A stretch of DNA of 64,000 nucleotides from Gammaproteobacteria bacterium (lineage in GTDB: Bacteria > Pseudomonadota > Gammaproteobacteria > Steroidobacterales > Woeseiaceae), in the NCBI GenBank assembly GCA_022600955.1, contig JAHZJK010000026.1, positions 1 through 64,000 of the forward strand, in the 5' to 3' direction. This document shows, piece by piece, positions 1 through 8,258 of the stretch (position 1 is the stretch's first letter; every line of letters begins with the position of its first letter). A program made the position numbers and the translations under genes. The notes beneath the pieces are model-generated. The model saw only the letters and a program-made list of their open reading frames with translations, was not told the DNA's origin and did not search any database.

Positions 1-557
1 GACCCTTTCACGTAGCCGGAGAACTCTTCACCAGGGCGGCGTGTATTGATCTTGATGATACCGGCCGTCGTGTTGCGTCCGAAAAGCGTACCCTGCGGAC
101 CACGGATGACTTCGATGTTCTCGATGTCAAATAGTGGAAAGCCCTTCAGGACCACGTTTTCCATGACCACTTCGTCCATGATCAACGATACGGGCTGCGA
201 TGCCGCCAGATCGAAATCGATATTGCCGAGGCCACGAAGATAGAAGCGCGGCGCCGAGCGTCCGTTGGATGATTCGGCGTACAGGCCAGGCACGCGTCCG
301 GAGACGGCGAGGATATCCTCGCTGCCGGAAAACAGGGAATTCATGCTTTCGCCCTGCATCGTCGCAACCGAGATCGGCACGTCCTGCAGTGATTCTTCGC
401 GCTTCTGCGCCGTTACGACAATCTCCTCGAGCACGATGCCGCCAGACTGGGCGAATGCCGGGAGTGAAATCGCGCCGCTTACCGCCAGGGCGCTGATCGC
501 GCCCAGAGCCAGTCGTAGAGCGGAGCGCTTGTTATTTGTTGCTTCTAAGCCACACAT
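1..557 (-). CDS. TonB-dependent receptor, N-terminal part (runs off the window)
   Basis: Outer-membrane active transporter, probably taking up a scarce ligand. The 185 visible codons show a signal peptide ending near residue 37 (AFAQ), then a TonB-box/linker stretch (EEIVVTAQKREES, from about residue 44) typical of the Proteobacterial receptors annotated as TonB-dependent, and the plug domain with the motif IEVIRGPQGTLFGRNT. The beta-barrel lies outside the window, so the substrate cannot be told. The ATG at 555-557 follows AGGAGA at a good distance. The cupin gene lies 41 nt upstream on the same strand and may share its transcript. The nearby deo genes make nucleosides one possible ligand, but that is only inference from position. 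Confidence 0.9.
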   Translation of the reverse strand, partial: MCGLEATNNKRSALRLALGAISALAVSGAISLPAFAQSGGIVLEEIVVTAQKREESLQDVPISVATMQGESMNSLFSGSEDILAVSGRVPGLYAESSNGRSAPRFYLRGLGNIDFDLAASQPVSLIMDEVVMENVVLKGFPLFDIENIEVIRGPQGTLFGRNTTAGIIKINTRRPGEEFSGYVKG

Positions 558-598
558 CTGAGTATCTCCTAATTCAGTGTCTGCGGAGTATAACGCTG

Positions 599-952
599 TT
601 ATTCCAGTGAGGTGTAGCAATCCTGCAAAAATCTTGGGGTACACACGCACAGGAATATGAGGTCATTAACGCCACAGTTTTCGATTCGCTGCGATGCGTG
701 TTTCGGTATGGCTACAACACTGCCCTGCGTGACCCGTTCAGGTGCTCCGTCGGCGACGCTCATCATCCCTTCGCCAGCCTCGATCACGTACCACTCGTTG
801 ACGGAGAGCGAGTGCAGCTGGGTGGTAACCCCGGGCTCCACCCGCGTCCTTGCGATTGATACTTCAGGTTGGGCCGCGGAGTTCATGAGTTCCGTGATAT
901 AGCAGCGCTCCGTCGTCCACTGCTCCTCACCCGGTTTCGCTTTGTCGCTCAT
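599..952 (-). CDS. Small cupin-domain protein
   Basis: A single-domain cupin of 117 residues. A conserved barrel half is visible: the first cupin box around HSLSVNEWYVIEAGEG (residues about 47-62) and the second around VAIPKHASQRIEN. The first box has one histidine and a glutamate, the second has one histidine, so metal binding is plausible. The substrate is unknown; such proteins act as small isomerases, dioxygenases or sensors. It sits just upstream of the TonB receptor on the same strand and is divergent from the SDR gene across a 38-nt gap that must hold both promoters. Confidence 0.75.
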   Translation of the reverse strand: MSDKAKPGEEQWTTERCYITELMNSAAQPEVSIARTRVEPGVTTQLHSLSVNEWYVIEAGEGMMSVADGAPERVTQGSVVAIPKHASQRIENCGVNDLIFLCVCTPRFLQDCYTSLE

Positions 953-990
953 AGGGGGACAATACCTGATTGCTAACGATGGAGAACAGC

Positions 991-1752
991 ATGGGCGAGC
1001 AGGTGGCTGTGGACGACCTGTTGAACCTGGCGGGCGAGCGGGTTCTGGTCACAGGTGCGAGCGGCAATATCGGGCACGCCATCGCGTTGCGACTCGCTGC
1101 AGCGGGCGCCGAGGTCATTGCTCACTGCCACCACAATATGGCTGCGGCGGAGGCTTTGATTAACGAGCTTGGCGCCGGACAGGCGTTGCAGGCTGATCTG
1201 AGCGACAAAGCTGAGGTTGCGCGACTGCTAGCTGACAGCGCCCCGACACAGCTGGTGCACAATGCGGCGGCGCAGTCCTTGCAGAAGCTCTCCGATATGT
1301 CGCTGTCTGAATGGCAGTCAATGCAGGCGACTAATCTCGACAGTGCATTTCTGCTGGCGCAGCTTGCGGCTCACGCATGGCAGGCTGCGGAGCGTGGCGG
1401 TGCGATAGTCAATATCGCGTCTATCGAAGCGCTGGATCCGGCGGTTGGTCACGCACATTATGCGACCAGTAAAGCTGGTCTCCTGATGTTGAGCCGCGCC
1501 GCTGCACTGGAGTTTGGCGACGCAAAAATCCGCGTCAACTGCGTATCGCCAGGCTTGATTGATCGCGATGGGCTCGCAACTGACTGGCCGGATGGCGTAA
1601 GCCGCTGGCAGGAGCGCGCGCCGCTTGGACGCCTGGGGACTCCCAATGATGTCGCCGACGCGGTATTGTTTCTGCTTAGCCCGGCGGCGCGCTGGATTAG
1701 CGGTACGAATCTCGTCGTTGACGGCGGCATGATGGCGCAGGGCAAGTGGTAA
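991..1752 (+). CDS. Short-chain dehydrogenase/reductase (cytoplasmic)
   Basis: A classical SDR of 253 residues. The nucleotide-binding motif TGASGNIG, the HNAAAQS stretch in the place of NNAG, the catalytic serine in NIASIEA and the YATSKAG tetrad motif are all present. The C-terminal end DGGMMAQGKW is usual for the family. The start at 991 is chosen because GGAGA lies 6-7 nt upstream; an ATG at 979 in the same frame would overlap that site. Residues TGASGNIGHAIALRLAAAGAEVIAHCHHN resemble pteridine-reductase-like SDRs, but the substrate is not clear. It precedes deoD by 27 nt and may be the first gene of the nucleoside operon. Confidence 0.85.
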   Translation: MGEQVAVDDLLNLAGERVLVTGASGNIGHAIALRLAAAGAEVIAHCHHNMAAAEALINELGAGQALQADLSDKAEVARLLADSAPTQLVHNAAAQSLQKLSDMSLSEWQSMQATNLDSAFLLAQLAAHAWQAAERGGAIVNIASIEALDPAVGHAHYATSKAGLLMLSRAAALEFGDAKIRVNCVSPGLIDRDGLATDWPDGVSRWQERAPLGRLGTPNDVADAVLFLLSPAARWISGTNLVVDGGMMAQGKW

Positions 1753-1779
1753 TAAACACACCGACAAAAGAATAACGAT

Positions 1780-2493
1780 ATGGCTACCAAACACATGAAT
1801 GCGGCACCTGGCGATTTCGCCGAGACGGTGCTGATGCCTGGTGATCCGCTACGCGCGAAGTACATCGCCGACACTTACCTCGATAGCGTGCGTCGCGTCA
1901 CTGACGTGCGCAACATGTGGGGATTCACGGGCGAGTATAAAGGACAGCCGGTGTCGGTTATGGCGCACGGCATGGGCATTCCGTCCGTCTCGATTTATGT
2001 TTCCGAGCTGATAACCGAGTATGACGTAAAGCGCGTCATTCGCGTCGGCAGTTGCGGAACGTCGCACCCCGACGTCAAGCTGCGCGACGTCATCATTGCG
2101 ATGGGCGCTTCGACCGACTCGAACTGCAACCGCATGCGGTTCGGTGGCTACGACCTCGCATCGCTGGCGAGTTTCGACCTGGTTGAAAAAGCAGTTGCGG
2201 CTGCAAAACGGCAGAAAGTGCGCTATCACGTCGGCAATGTGTTTTCCGCGGATCTTTTTTACACGCCGGACCCGGACATGTTTGCAACCATGGCCAGGTA
2301 CAATATTTTCGGCATCGAAATGGAGGCAGCGGGAATATTTCCGATCGCTGCCGAAAACAACGTTGAGGCGCTCGCAATTTGCACCGTCAGCGATGACATT
2401 CCTACGGGTGCGGAGCTGAGCTCAGACGAGCGTGCGACGACTTTCGATGAGATGATTCTCGTCGCACTCGAGGCCGCGACGGCCGGGGACTAG
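1780..2493 (+). CDS. deoD: Purine nucleoside phosphorylase, DeoD type
   Basis: Catalyses phosphorolysis of purine (deoxy)nucleosides to the free base and (deoxy)ribose 1-phosphate in the cytoplasm. The 237-residue length is that of hexameric DeoD enzymes. Visible signatures are the phosphate-site stretch [25 protein letters not shown], the nucleoside-binding [10 protein letters not shown] and the catalytic aspartate in TVSDDIPTG. The gene is followed after 3 nt by deoC, giving the usual nucleoside to deoxyribose phosphate route; no phosphopentomutase (deoB) is seen here. An AACGA/GATATGG region rather than a strong ribosome site precedes the ATG. Confidence 0.96.
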   Translation: MATKHMNAAPGDFAETVLMPGDPLRAKYIADTYLDSVRRVTDVRNMWGFTGEYKGQPVSVMAHGMGIPSVSIYVSELITEYDVKRVIRVGSCGTSHPDVKLRDVIIAMGASTDSNCNRMRFGGYDLASLASFDLVEKAVAAAKRQKVRYHVGNVFSADLFYTPDPDMFATMARYNIFGIEMEAAGIFPIAAENNVEALAICTVSDDIPTGAELSSDERATTFDEMILVALEAATAGD

Positions 2494-2496
2494 GGT

Positions 2497-3423
2497 ATGG
2501 GACTTACAGCTGTCAACAGGAAAGCACGCCTGCCGGATCTTAGCCGTGTGCCAGCCGTCGACGAAGTCGGCGTCAATGAACGTGTTGCGCGTTTTCAGAG
2601 TCGCAGCATCAAAAAGGCTGCGAAAGTCGACGCTCTGAAGTTGATCTTGAGCATGATCGACCTGACCACGCTTGAAGGTCAGGACACACCGGGAAAAGTT
2701 CAGCAACTGTGCCAGAAGGCAATTCACCTGCATGATGCGATGCCGGGTCTGCCGCACGTTGCTGCAGTCTGTGTTTACCCCACCATGGTGGCGACTGCCA
2801 AAGAGGCACTGAGCGGTCACGACATTAATATTGCCTCTGTTGCAACGGCGTTCCCGAGCGGTATGTCGACACTGAGCGTGAAGCTTGACGACACCCGCAT
2901 GGCCGTTAAAGCAGGCGCCACTGAGATCGACATGGTGATATCCCGCGGCGCATTTCTCTCGGGAGACTATCGATTTGTGTTCGATGAGATAGTGGCGGTA
3001 AAGGAGGCCTGCGGTGATGCGCATTTGAAGGTTATTCTTGAGACCGGCGAACTCGGTACACTTGATCGTGTGCGCAAGGCCAGCATGTTAGCGATGTACG
3101 CCGGCGCTGACTTCATCAAGACCTCAACGGGTAAGATTCAGCCTGCCGCAACAATGCAGGTGACGCTTGTCATGTTGCAGGCGATTCGCGACTACTACTA
3201 TGAGACCGGCAGGATGGTCGGGATGAAACCGGCGGGCGGGATCTCTACATCAAAACTGGCGATTCACTACCTTGTGATGTTGCATGAAACACTCGGCAAT
3301 GCGTGGATGACGCCGGAGTGGTTTCGGTTTGGCGCGAGTTCGCTCGCAAATGACGTTCTCATGCAGCTCATGAAACAGTCGACGGGTGTATACCAGTCGC
3401 CTGATTACTTCTCGAAGGACTAG
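2497..3423 (+). CDS. deoC: Deoxyribose-phosphate aldolase
   Basis: Splits 2-deoxyribose 5-phosphate into glyceraldehyde 3-phosphate and acetaldehyde. At 308 residues it belongs to the longer class I DeoC group. The Schiff-base lysine is in FIKTSTGK, the second lysine in VGMKPAGGIST, and the DMVI stretch (TEIDMVISRGA) supplies the conserved aspartate. It lies between deoD and an aldehyde dehydrogenase (2 nt downstream), which suits removal of the acetaldehyde it makes. A roughly 45-residue N-terminal extension before the aldolase core is shared with the long forms. Confidence 0.95.
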   Translation: MGLTAVNRKARLPDLSRVPAVDEVGVNERVARFQSRSIKKAAKVDALKLILSMIDLTTLEGQDTPGKVQQLCQKAIHLHDAMPGLPHVAAVCVYPTMVATAKEALSGHDINIASVATAFPSGMSTLSVKLDDTRMAVKAGATEIDMVISRGAFLSGDYRFVFDEIVAVKEACGDAHLKVILETGELGTLDRVRKASMLAMYAGADFIKTSTGKIQPAATMQVTLVMLQAIRDYYYETGRMVGMKPAGGISTSKLAIHYLVMLHETLGNAWMTPEWFRFGASSLANDVLMQLMKQSTGVYQSPDYFSKD

Positions 3424-3425
3424 CA

Positions 3426-4898
3426 ATGGCGACTCCAGAAAACAAACTCGCGTTCGATGGCGGTTGGGGCTATGCACCGGCCCCGGAAAGCACTGACCAT
3501 ATCCAGGTCAAGAAACGTTACGGACTTTTTATTAATGGCGAATTCGTCGCGCCTGAAAAAGGCAGTTATTTCGATACCGTAAATCCTGCGACTGAGGAAA
3601 AGCTCAGTCGCATTGCTGACGCCGGTGATGCCGATGTGGATAAAGCGGTTGCGGCGGCACGCGAGGCTTACCGTACAACCTGGGGGCGCATGAAGCCCGC
3701 TGAGCGTGGCAAATACATCTATCGGATTGCGCGCATTATTCAAGAACGTGCACGTGAATTCTCGGTCATCGAATCGCTGGACGGCGGCAAGCCCATTCGC
3801 GAATCCAGGGATGTCGATGTACCTCTCGCAGCGGCGCATTTCTTCTACTACGCAGGCTGGGCCGACAAACTGCAATTTGCCTTCCCGGGCCGGACGGCGA
3901 AGCCTCTGGGCGTTGCCGGACAGGTGATTCCCTGGAACTTCCCGTTGCTCATGGCGGCCTGGAAGATTGCGCCAGCGCTCGCATGTGGCAATACGGTTGT
4001 GTTGAAGCCAGCCGAAACCACACCGCTAACGGCATTGAAACTTGCGGAAGTTTGCAGAGACGCAGGTTTGCCACCCGGCGTTGTGAACATCGTAACGGGC
4101 GCCGGCGCGACCGGTGCCGCAATCATTAACCACCCAGGTGTGGACAAGGTGGCGTTTACGGGTTCGACGAATGTGGGCCGCATTATTCAGAAAGCGCTCG
4201 CGGGAACCAATAAAAAATACACGCTGGAATTGGGTGGCAAGGCCGCCAACATCGTTTTTGCCGACGCCGCAATCGATCAGGCGGTCGAGGGTATCGTCAA
4301 CGGTATCTTCTTCAATCAGGGACACGTGTGTTGTGCCGGGTCGCGGCTTTTTGTGCAGGAGTCTGTTGCCGACGAAGTAGTATCGAAACTCAAAGATCGC
4401 ATGGAAACATTGATCGTCGGTGACCCGCTCGACAAGAACACAGATATCGGGGCGATTAATTCGCGCATGCAGCTGGAGAAGATTGAGTCCTACCTGAAGA
4501 TTGGCAAGTCAGAGGGCGGCGAGATGCATCAAAGCGCCTGCCGCGTACCAAAGAAAGGTTATTGGTGTCGCCCGACAATCTTCACCGGTGTGTCGCAATC
4601 CAATCGCGTCGTGCAGGAGGAGATCTTCGGTCCTGTACTCGCGATCCAGACGTTCCGCCGATTCGACGAGGCGATTACAAAGGCGAACAATACACCGTAC
4701 GGCCTGTCCGGTGGTATCTGGACTGACAAGGGCTCAAAAATATTCAAGATGACGCAGAGTGTGCGTGCCGGCGTAATCTGGGCGAATACCTTCAACAAGT
4801 TTGATCCAACCTCTCCGTTTGGTGGATACAAAGAAAGCGGCGTAGGTCGCGAGGGTGGATTGCACGGCCTTGATGCCTACGTGAAGTTGGGGGTTTAG
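3426..4898 (+). CDS. Aldehyde dehydrogenase, catalytic
   Basis: NAD(P)-dependent aldehyde dehydrogenase of 490 residues. All active-site parts are visible: the oxyanion asparagine in VIPWNFPL, the cofactor motif FTGSTNVG, the general base in LELGGKAANIV, and the nucleophile in GHVCCAGSR; EEIFGPVL and the C-terminal SPFGGYKESGVGREGG are also intact. Coming directly after deoC it most likely oxidises acetaldehyde to acetate. It begins 2 nt after deoC, and 2 nt separate its stop from the next gene, an ALDH-like protein without the catalytic half, so the two products may form a complex. Confidence 0.93.
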   Translation: MATPENKLAFDGGWGYAPAPESTDHIQVKKRYGLFINGEFVAPEKGSYFDTVNPATEEKLSRIADAGDADVDKAVAAAREAYRTTWGRMKPAERGKYIYRIARIIQERAREFSVIESLDGGKPIRESRDVDVPLAAAHFFYYAGWADKLQFAFPGRTAKPLGVAGQVIPWNFPLLMAAWKIAPALACGNTVVLKPAETTPLTALKLAEVCRDAGLPPGVVNIVTGAGATGAAIINHPGVDKVAFTGSTNVGRIIQKALAGTNKKYTLELGGKAANIVFADAAIDQAVEGIVNGIFFNQGHVCCAGSRLFVQESVADEVVSKLKDRMETLIVGDPLDKNTDIGAINSRMQLEKIESYLKIGKSEGGEMHQSACRVPKKGYWCRPTIFTGVSQSNRVVQEEIFGPVLAIQTFRRFDEAITKANNTPYGLSGGIWTDKGSKIFKMTQSVRAGVIWANTFNKFDPTSPFGGYKESGVGREGGLHGLDAYVKLGV

Positions 4899-4900
4899 TT

Positions 4901-5767
4901 ATGGCGGCGAAACGAATTGCAGTTGCGAAAACCTACAAGATTTACATTGGCGGGAAGTTCCCGCGCACTGAGTCAGGTCGCTACTTTCCACTTGAGGACA
5001 AGGACGGCAAGGTCATAGCGAATATGTGTCGGGGCAGCCGCAAGGATTTTCGCAATGCCGTAGTTGCCGCGCGCAAGGCGCAATCGGGCTGGGCAAAAGC
5101 AAGCGCGTATCTGCGTGGCCAGATTCTCTATCGTATTGCTGAGATGCTGGAAGGTCGCCGCGAACAGTTTATTGCCGAACTTCAGCAGCAGGGCTCGAGC
5201 AAGCGGGCCGCAGAAAAGGAAGTCGATACGTCGATAGACCGGCTTATATATTTTGCAGGTTGGGCTGACAAATTTCAGCAGGTCTTCAGTTCTGTAAACC
5301 CCGTTAGTTCGTCGCACTTCAATTTCTCAGTGTTTGAACCAACCGGCGTGGTCGCAATGCTTGCGCCCGACGATTCGAGTCTGCTTGGTCTGGTCTCTAA
5401 CATTGCCCCTGCAATCGTTGGCGGCAATAGTTGTGTGATTCTGGGTTCTGAGCGGAAACCTCTGTGCGCTGTCAGCTTTGCCGAGGTGCTACACGCCTCG
5501 GACGTGCCAGGCGGTGTCGTCAACGTGCTGACGGGCTTTCGCTCGGAGTTGACCGAATACTTCGCCTCCCATATGGACGTCAATGCCATTGTATATTGCG
5601 ATGGTGGCAAGGCCGTCGCGAGAACGGTCCAGGAACTGGCTGCAGACAACATCAAGCGGGTCATTGAGCGTACGCGAGTCGACTGGACGGGAACTGAAGC
5701 CGAGAATCCGTATCTAATTCGTGACACACAGGAAGTGAAGACGACGTGGCATCCTATTGGTACCTGA
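4901..5767 (+). CDS. ALDH-like pseudoenzyme (coenzyme-domain only)
   Basis: A 288-residue relative of aldehyde dehydrogenases that covers only the N-terminal, coenzyme-binding part. It keeps YKIYIGGKFPRTESGR, the RGQILYRIAEMLE helix and a degraded form of the PWNFP region (LAPDDSSLLGL, no asparagine), but ends without any equivalent of the LELGG glutamate, the cysteine nucleophile or the C-terminal GGYKESG block. The end (VKTTWHPIGT) looks like a native terminus rather than a frameshift remnant. Known ALDH16 proteins carry a second, non-catalytic ALDH domain; here the same arrangement may exist as two genes. A structural or regulatory partner of the preceding enzyme is my inference. Confidence 0.8.
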   Translation: MAAKRIAVAKTYKIYIGGKFPRTESGRYFPLEDKDGKVIANMCRGSRKDFRNAVVAARKAQSGWAKASAYLRGQILYRIAEMLEGRREQFIAELQQQGSSKRAAEKEVDTSIDRLIYFAGWADKFQQVFSSVNPVSSSHFNFSVFEPTGVVAMLAPDDSSLLGLVSNIAPAIVGGNSCVILGSERKPLCAVSFAEVLHASDVPGGVVNVLTGFRSELTEYFASHMDVNAIVYCDGGKAVARTVQELAADNIKRVIERTRVDWTGTEAENPYLIRDTQEVKTTWHPIGT

Positions 5768-6401
5768 TCGACGACTAAGAATTTGCCTGGCAGTTTCGAC
5801 CTGCATTGTCGGAGCAGCAATCCTTTTGATCACTTTTCCTGAGCGGCTCGCGGAGCAGCCGCCGCTGCTGACCGTCTTACTTGAGCCGTCTCACGCGCCA
5901 GCGACACCGCCGTCGAAACCTGATGCAGTGGATGAGACACAGCCTGTGACCGAGCAGGCGCCAACTGCAACAGAGTTTCCTGAGAACATTGAGGAACTGC
6001 TAGTCGTCCCGGAACCCTCCGTTGACTGGTATGCCGCGATACCGGCAGCTATCGACGATGTGCGGGTGGCTCCGGAGGAAGTCGCGGTCTTCAACCGGGC
6101 GCTGGCTGAAAAGCGCCGCGCCGCGGCGCAGCAGTTCGCCCCCATACCCAGGCATGAGCCCGTACCAGTCTGGGAGAATGTCGAAAAAGACATGACCGGG
6201 CGAAGCATTCTGCGTCATGGCGACTGCCAGCGAGTTATCAATGATCCCAACGTTGGTAGCCGTGAAGCCTTTGAAACCTTCGGCCAGTACATCGTGACTT
6301 GTGCGCACTACAAGAAACCACCGCAAAAACTCGCGTGGGTAGATGAGGTTAACGCCCGTCGAGCAGGCCTCTCTCGATACGGGCACCCACCTGCTGAATA
6401 A
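5757..6401 (+). CDS. Membrane-anchored hypothetical protein
   Basis: I do not recognise a named family. The 214-residue product has one N-terminal membrane segment (about residues 8-26), a long proline- and glutamate-rich spacer (about 28-90) and a compact C-terminal part containing two cysteines in GDCQRVINDPNVG and YIVTCAHYK, which may form a disulfide in the periplasm. No ATG or GTG is available after the in-frame stop at 5736; the only usual start is the TTG at 5757, inside the end of the ALDH-like gene. Its 3' end overlaps the convergent kinase gene by 53 nt. Layout is that of an anchored periplasmic protein; function unknown. Confidence 0.55.
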   Translation: MVPDRRLRICLAVSTCIVGAAILLITFPERLAEQPPLLTVLLEPSHAPATPPSKPDAVDETQPVTEQAPTATEFPENIEELLVVPEPSVDWYAAIPAAIDDVRVAPEEVAVFNRALAEKRRAAAQQFAPIPRHEPVPVWENVEKDMTGRSILRHGDCQRVINDPNVGSREAFETFGQYIVTCAHYKKPPQKLAWVDEVNARRAGLSRYGHPPAE

Positions 6402-7323
6402 CCTTGGTAGCGCAATACGTGCCGTATTCAGCGCATTCGGAAAGCCTGCGATCGTTTGCCCAGCCATACAGGAACCCGGCGCAGTAAGCGTCGCCGGCAC
6501 CGGTTGTATCGACGAGTGTCTCGACCGGCGTTGCGGCCTGATGGACCTGTTCGTCGCCCTGCAGAATGACAGAGCCTTTTTCGGAGCGGGTAACAGCGAA
6601 CAGCTTGCCATAGCCGGATAGCGCTGCAAGCGTTGCATCTATGCCCTCAGCCTGTACCAGCGCGCTGGCCTCATCCTCGTCTGCAACGACAATGTCGGCG
6701 TCATTGCGCACGAAATCCTCGAAAGAATCGCGATGACGCTCTACACACAAAGAATCGGATAGAGACAGCGCGACCGCGGTGCCGTTCTCCCGGGCGATTT
6801 TGGCAGCTTTCTTCGCGAGTTGCGGTCCTTCCGCTATATCCCAGACATAGCCTTCCAACAGGATGGCTTTCGGCTCACCGACCGTTTGCTCTGTTATATC
6901 CGCAAGCGCGAGCTCAAGGCAGGCACCGAGGTAGGTCTGCATTGTGCGCTGTCCGTCTGCGGTGATCAGTACATGGCTGCGTGCCGTTGGTGCACCATGC
7001 GTTGATGGTTGCAACCGGATATTGACGCCGAGCGACATCATGTCGTGATTGAAGATATCGCCGAGTTGATCATCTCTGACTTTGCCGATATAGGCGGCAG
7101 AGCCCCCCAGGTTGGCGAATCCTGCAACTGTGTTGGCAACAGACCCGCCTGACATTTCCGTTGCTGGCCCCATTCTGGAGTACAGGTCGCGTGCCTGTTG
7201 TTCGTCGATCAGGACCATCGATCCTGGCGGTGCACCGATTTCTTCAAGAAACGCGGGCTCAACGTGAGCGAGTACGTCAACGATTGCATTGCTGATGCCG
7301 AGTAATTGTACTGTGTCTGTCAT
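6349..7323 (-). CDS. PfkB-family sugar kinase, adenosine-kinase-like
   Basis: A 324-residue ribokinase-fold kinase. The substrate-side glycine motif GGSVANTVAGFANLGG and the anion-hole/catalytic-base motif DTTGAGDAYCAGFLYG are intact. The N-terminal pattern (LGISNAIVDVLAHV) is that of the bacterial adenosine-kinase-like branch, so adenosine to AMP is the likely reaction; other nucleosides or sugars cannot be excluded. The ATG at 7321-7323 is used rather than an upstream in-frame codon at 7353 because the extra ten residues do not resemble the family. It fits the nucleoside salvage theme of the neighbouring deo genes. The 3' end overlaps the convergent 5757-6401 gene. Confidence 0.85.
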   Translation of the reverse strand: MTDTVQLLGISNAIVDVLAHVEPAFLEEIGAPPGSMVLIDEQQARDLYSRMGPATEMSGGSVANTVAGFANLGGSAAYIGKVRDDQLGDIFNHDMMSLGVNIRLQPSTHGAPTARSHVLITADGQRTMQTYLGACLELALADITEQTVGEPKAILLEGYVWDIAEGPQLAKKAAKIARENGTAVALSLSDSLCVERHRDSFEDFVRNDADIVVADEDEASALVQAEGIDATLAALSGYGKLFAVTRSEKGSVILQGDEQVHQAATPVETLVDTTGAGDAYCAGFLYGWANDRRLSECAEYGTYCATKVIQQVGARIERGLLDGR

Positions 7324-7590
7324 GGAGCTTGCCGGTGGCTGAAATCGGCGCATAGCCTACCAGCCCCATCTGGGATATGGCGAATTTCTTGTCGTAAAGG
7401 TATCGTCAACGGAAACCGAAGTTTTGTTTGCAACTGAACATTATTGGTGGTGATGTTGTCGAAATAGCACCACAATACGATGCAACAACAAATACAGTGC
7501 AGGTTGGTGATCGGACGCTGTTCACACTATTCGCCCTGATAGGGTTGAATATAGTCAGCTAACAACCGGCCCTGCGACAGGGGAGACTCA

Positions 7591-8241
7591 ATGAGACGAT
7601 CGGCCAGTTTGCTGATCCCGCTTTCGCTAATCCTGATGTACTACGCATTTTGGGTTGCGGCGGTAACATTCCTGGTCAGCCGTTATCCGGGCATCAGCGA
7701 ATATCTGCCTGTCGGCGGACTGGACAGTCTTCCAGGCGGAGAAATTACCAGTTTCGAGCCGGTGTATACGAGTGTCGAGAGAAACCTGTTGTCCGGTACC
7801 GCGCCGATCAGGCTGTTCCTTGCCAGTATTGGTGCGTTACTCATGGCCATACCCGTTTCCTGGGCCTATTTCATTACCAGCAGGGCACGACGCATTGATC
7901 AGTCGTTTCTACAGACCATCATGATCTTGCCAATTCTTGTTACCGGCATAGCCATGATCGTCCTGAATAGCATCGCGCTCGCGTTTAGCCTGGCTGGCAT
8001 TGTCGCCGCCGTGCGTTTCCGCTTTTCGCTCAATCAGCCATCGGATGCAATGTACATTTTCGTTGCTATCGGTATCGGACTCGCCGCGGGTATCGGCGCT
8101 CTTGGAATCGCCTACGTAATATCGTTCGTATTCGTGCTCGCAACCTTGTGTATCTGGAAGCTGGAGTATGGCAAAACACTCGCTGGCCCTTTTCTTACGA
8201 TGCTGACGCGTCGTGACGGCGGCGAAGACGACTACGACTAG
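7591..8241 (+). CDS. DUF4956-type membrane protein
   Basis: A 216-residue integral membrane protein. Hydrophobic segments lie near residues 7-30, 74-95, 108-135 and 148-190. The stretch LAGIVAAVRFRFSLNQPSDAMY followed by a glycine-rich helix (AIGIGLAAGIGALG) is the signature I associate with DUF4956; it is split here only for description. Role unknown; members sit beside polyphosphate or cytoskeletal-like genes in other bacteria. The ATG at 7591 has GGGGAG 7 nt upstream, and that site is partly inside a five-pair hairpin (CCCTG/CAGGG, 7570-7582). The following alpha/beta-fold gene begins 17 nt downstream and is probably co-transcribed. Confidence 0.75.
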   Translation: MRRSASLLIPLSLILMYYAFWVAAVTFLVSRYPGISEYLPVGGLDSLPGGEITSFEPVYTSVERNLLSGTAPIRLFLASIGALLMAIPVSWAYFITSRARRIDQSFLQTIMILPILVTGIAMIVLNSIALAFSLAGIVAAVRFRFSLNQPSDAMYIFVAIGIGLAAGIGALGIAYVISFVFVLATLCIWKLEYGKTLAGPFLTMLTRRDGGEDDYD

Positions 8242-8258
8242 GAGTCTTTAATTAAGTG

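Noticed and set aside
1318..2229. Long minus-strand frames (such as 1318-1794 and 1849-2229)
   Set aside because: They lie opposite the SDR and deoD, which have strong family motifs; the minus products show none.
7570..7582. CCCTG/CAGGG hairpin at the DUF4956 ribosome site
   Set aside because: Only five pairs with a three-base loop; noted in the gene entry but too weak for a separate regulatory claim.
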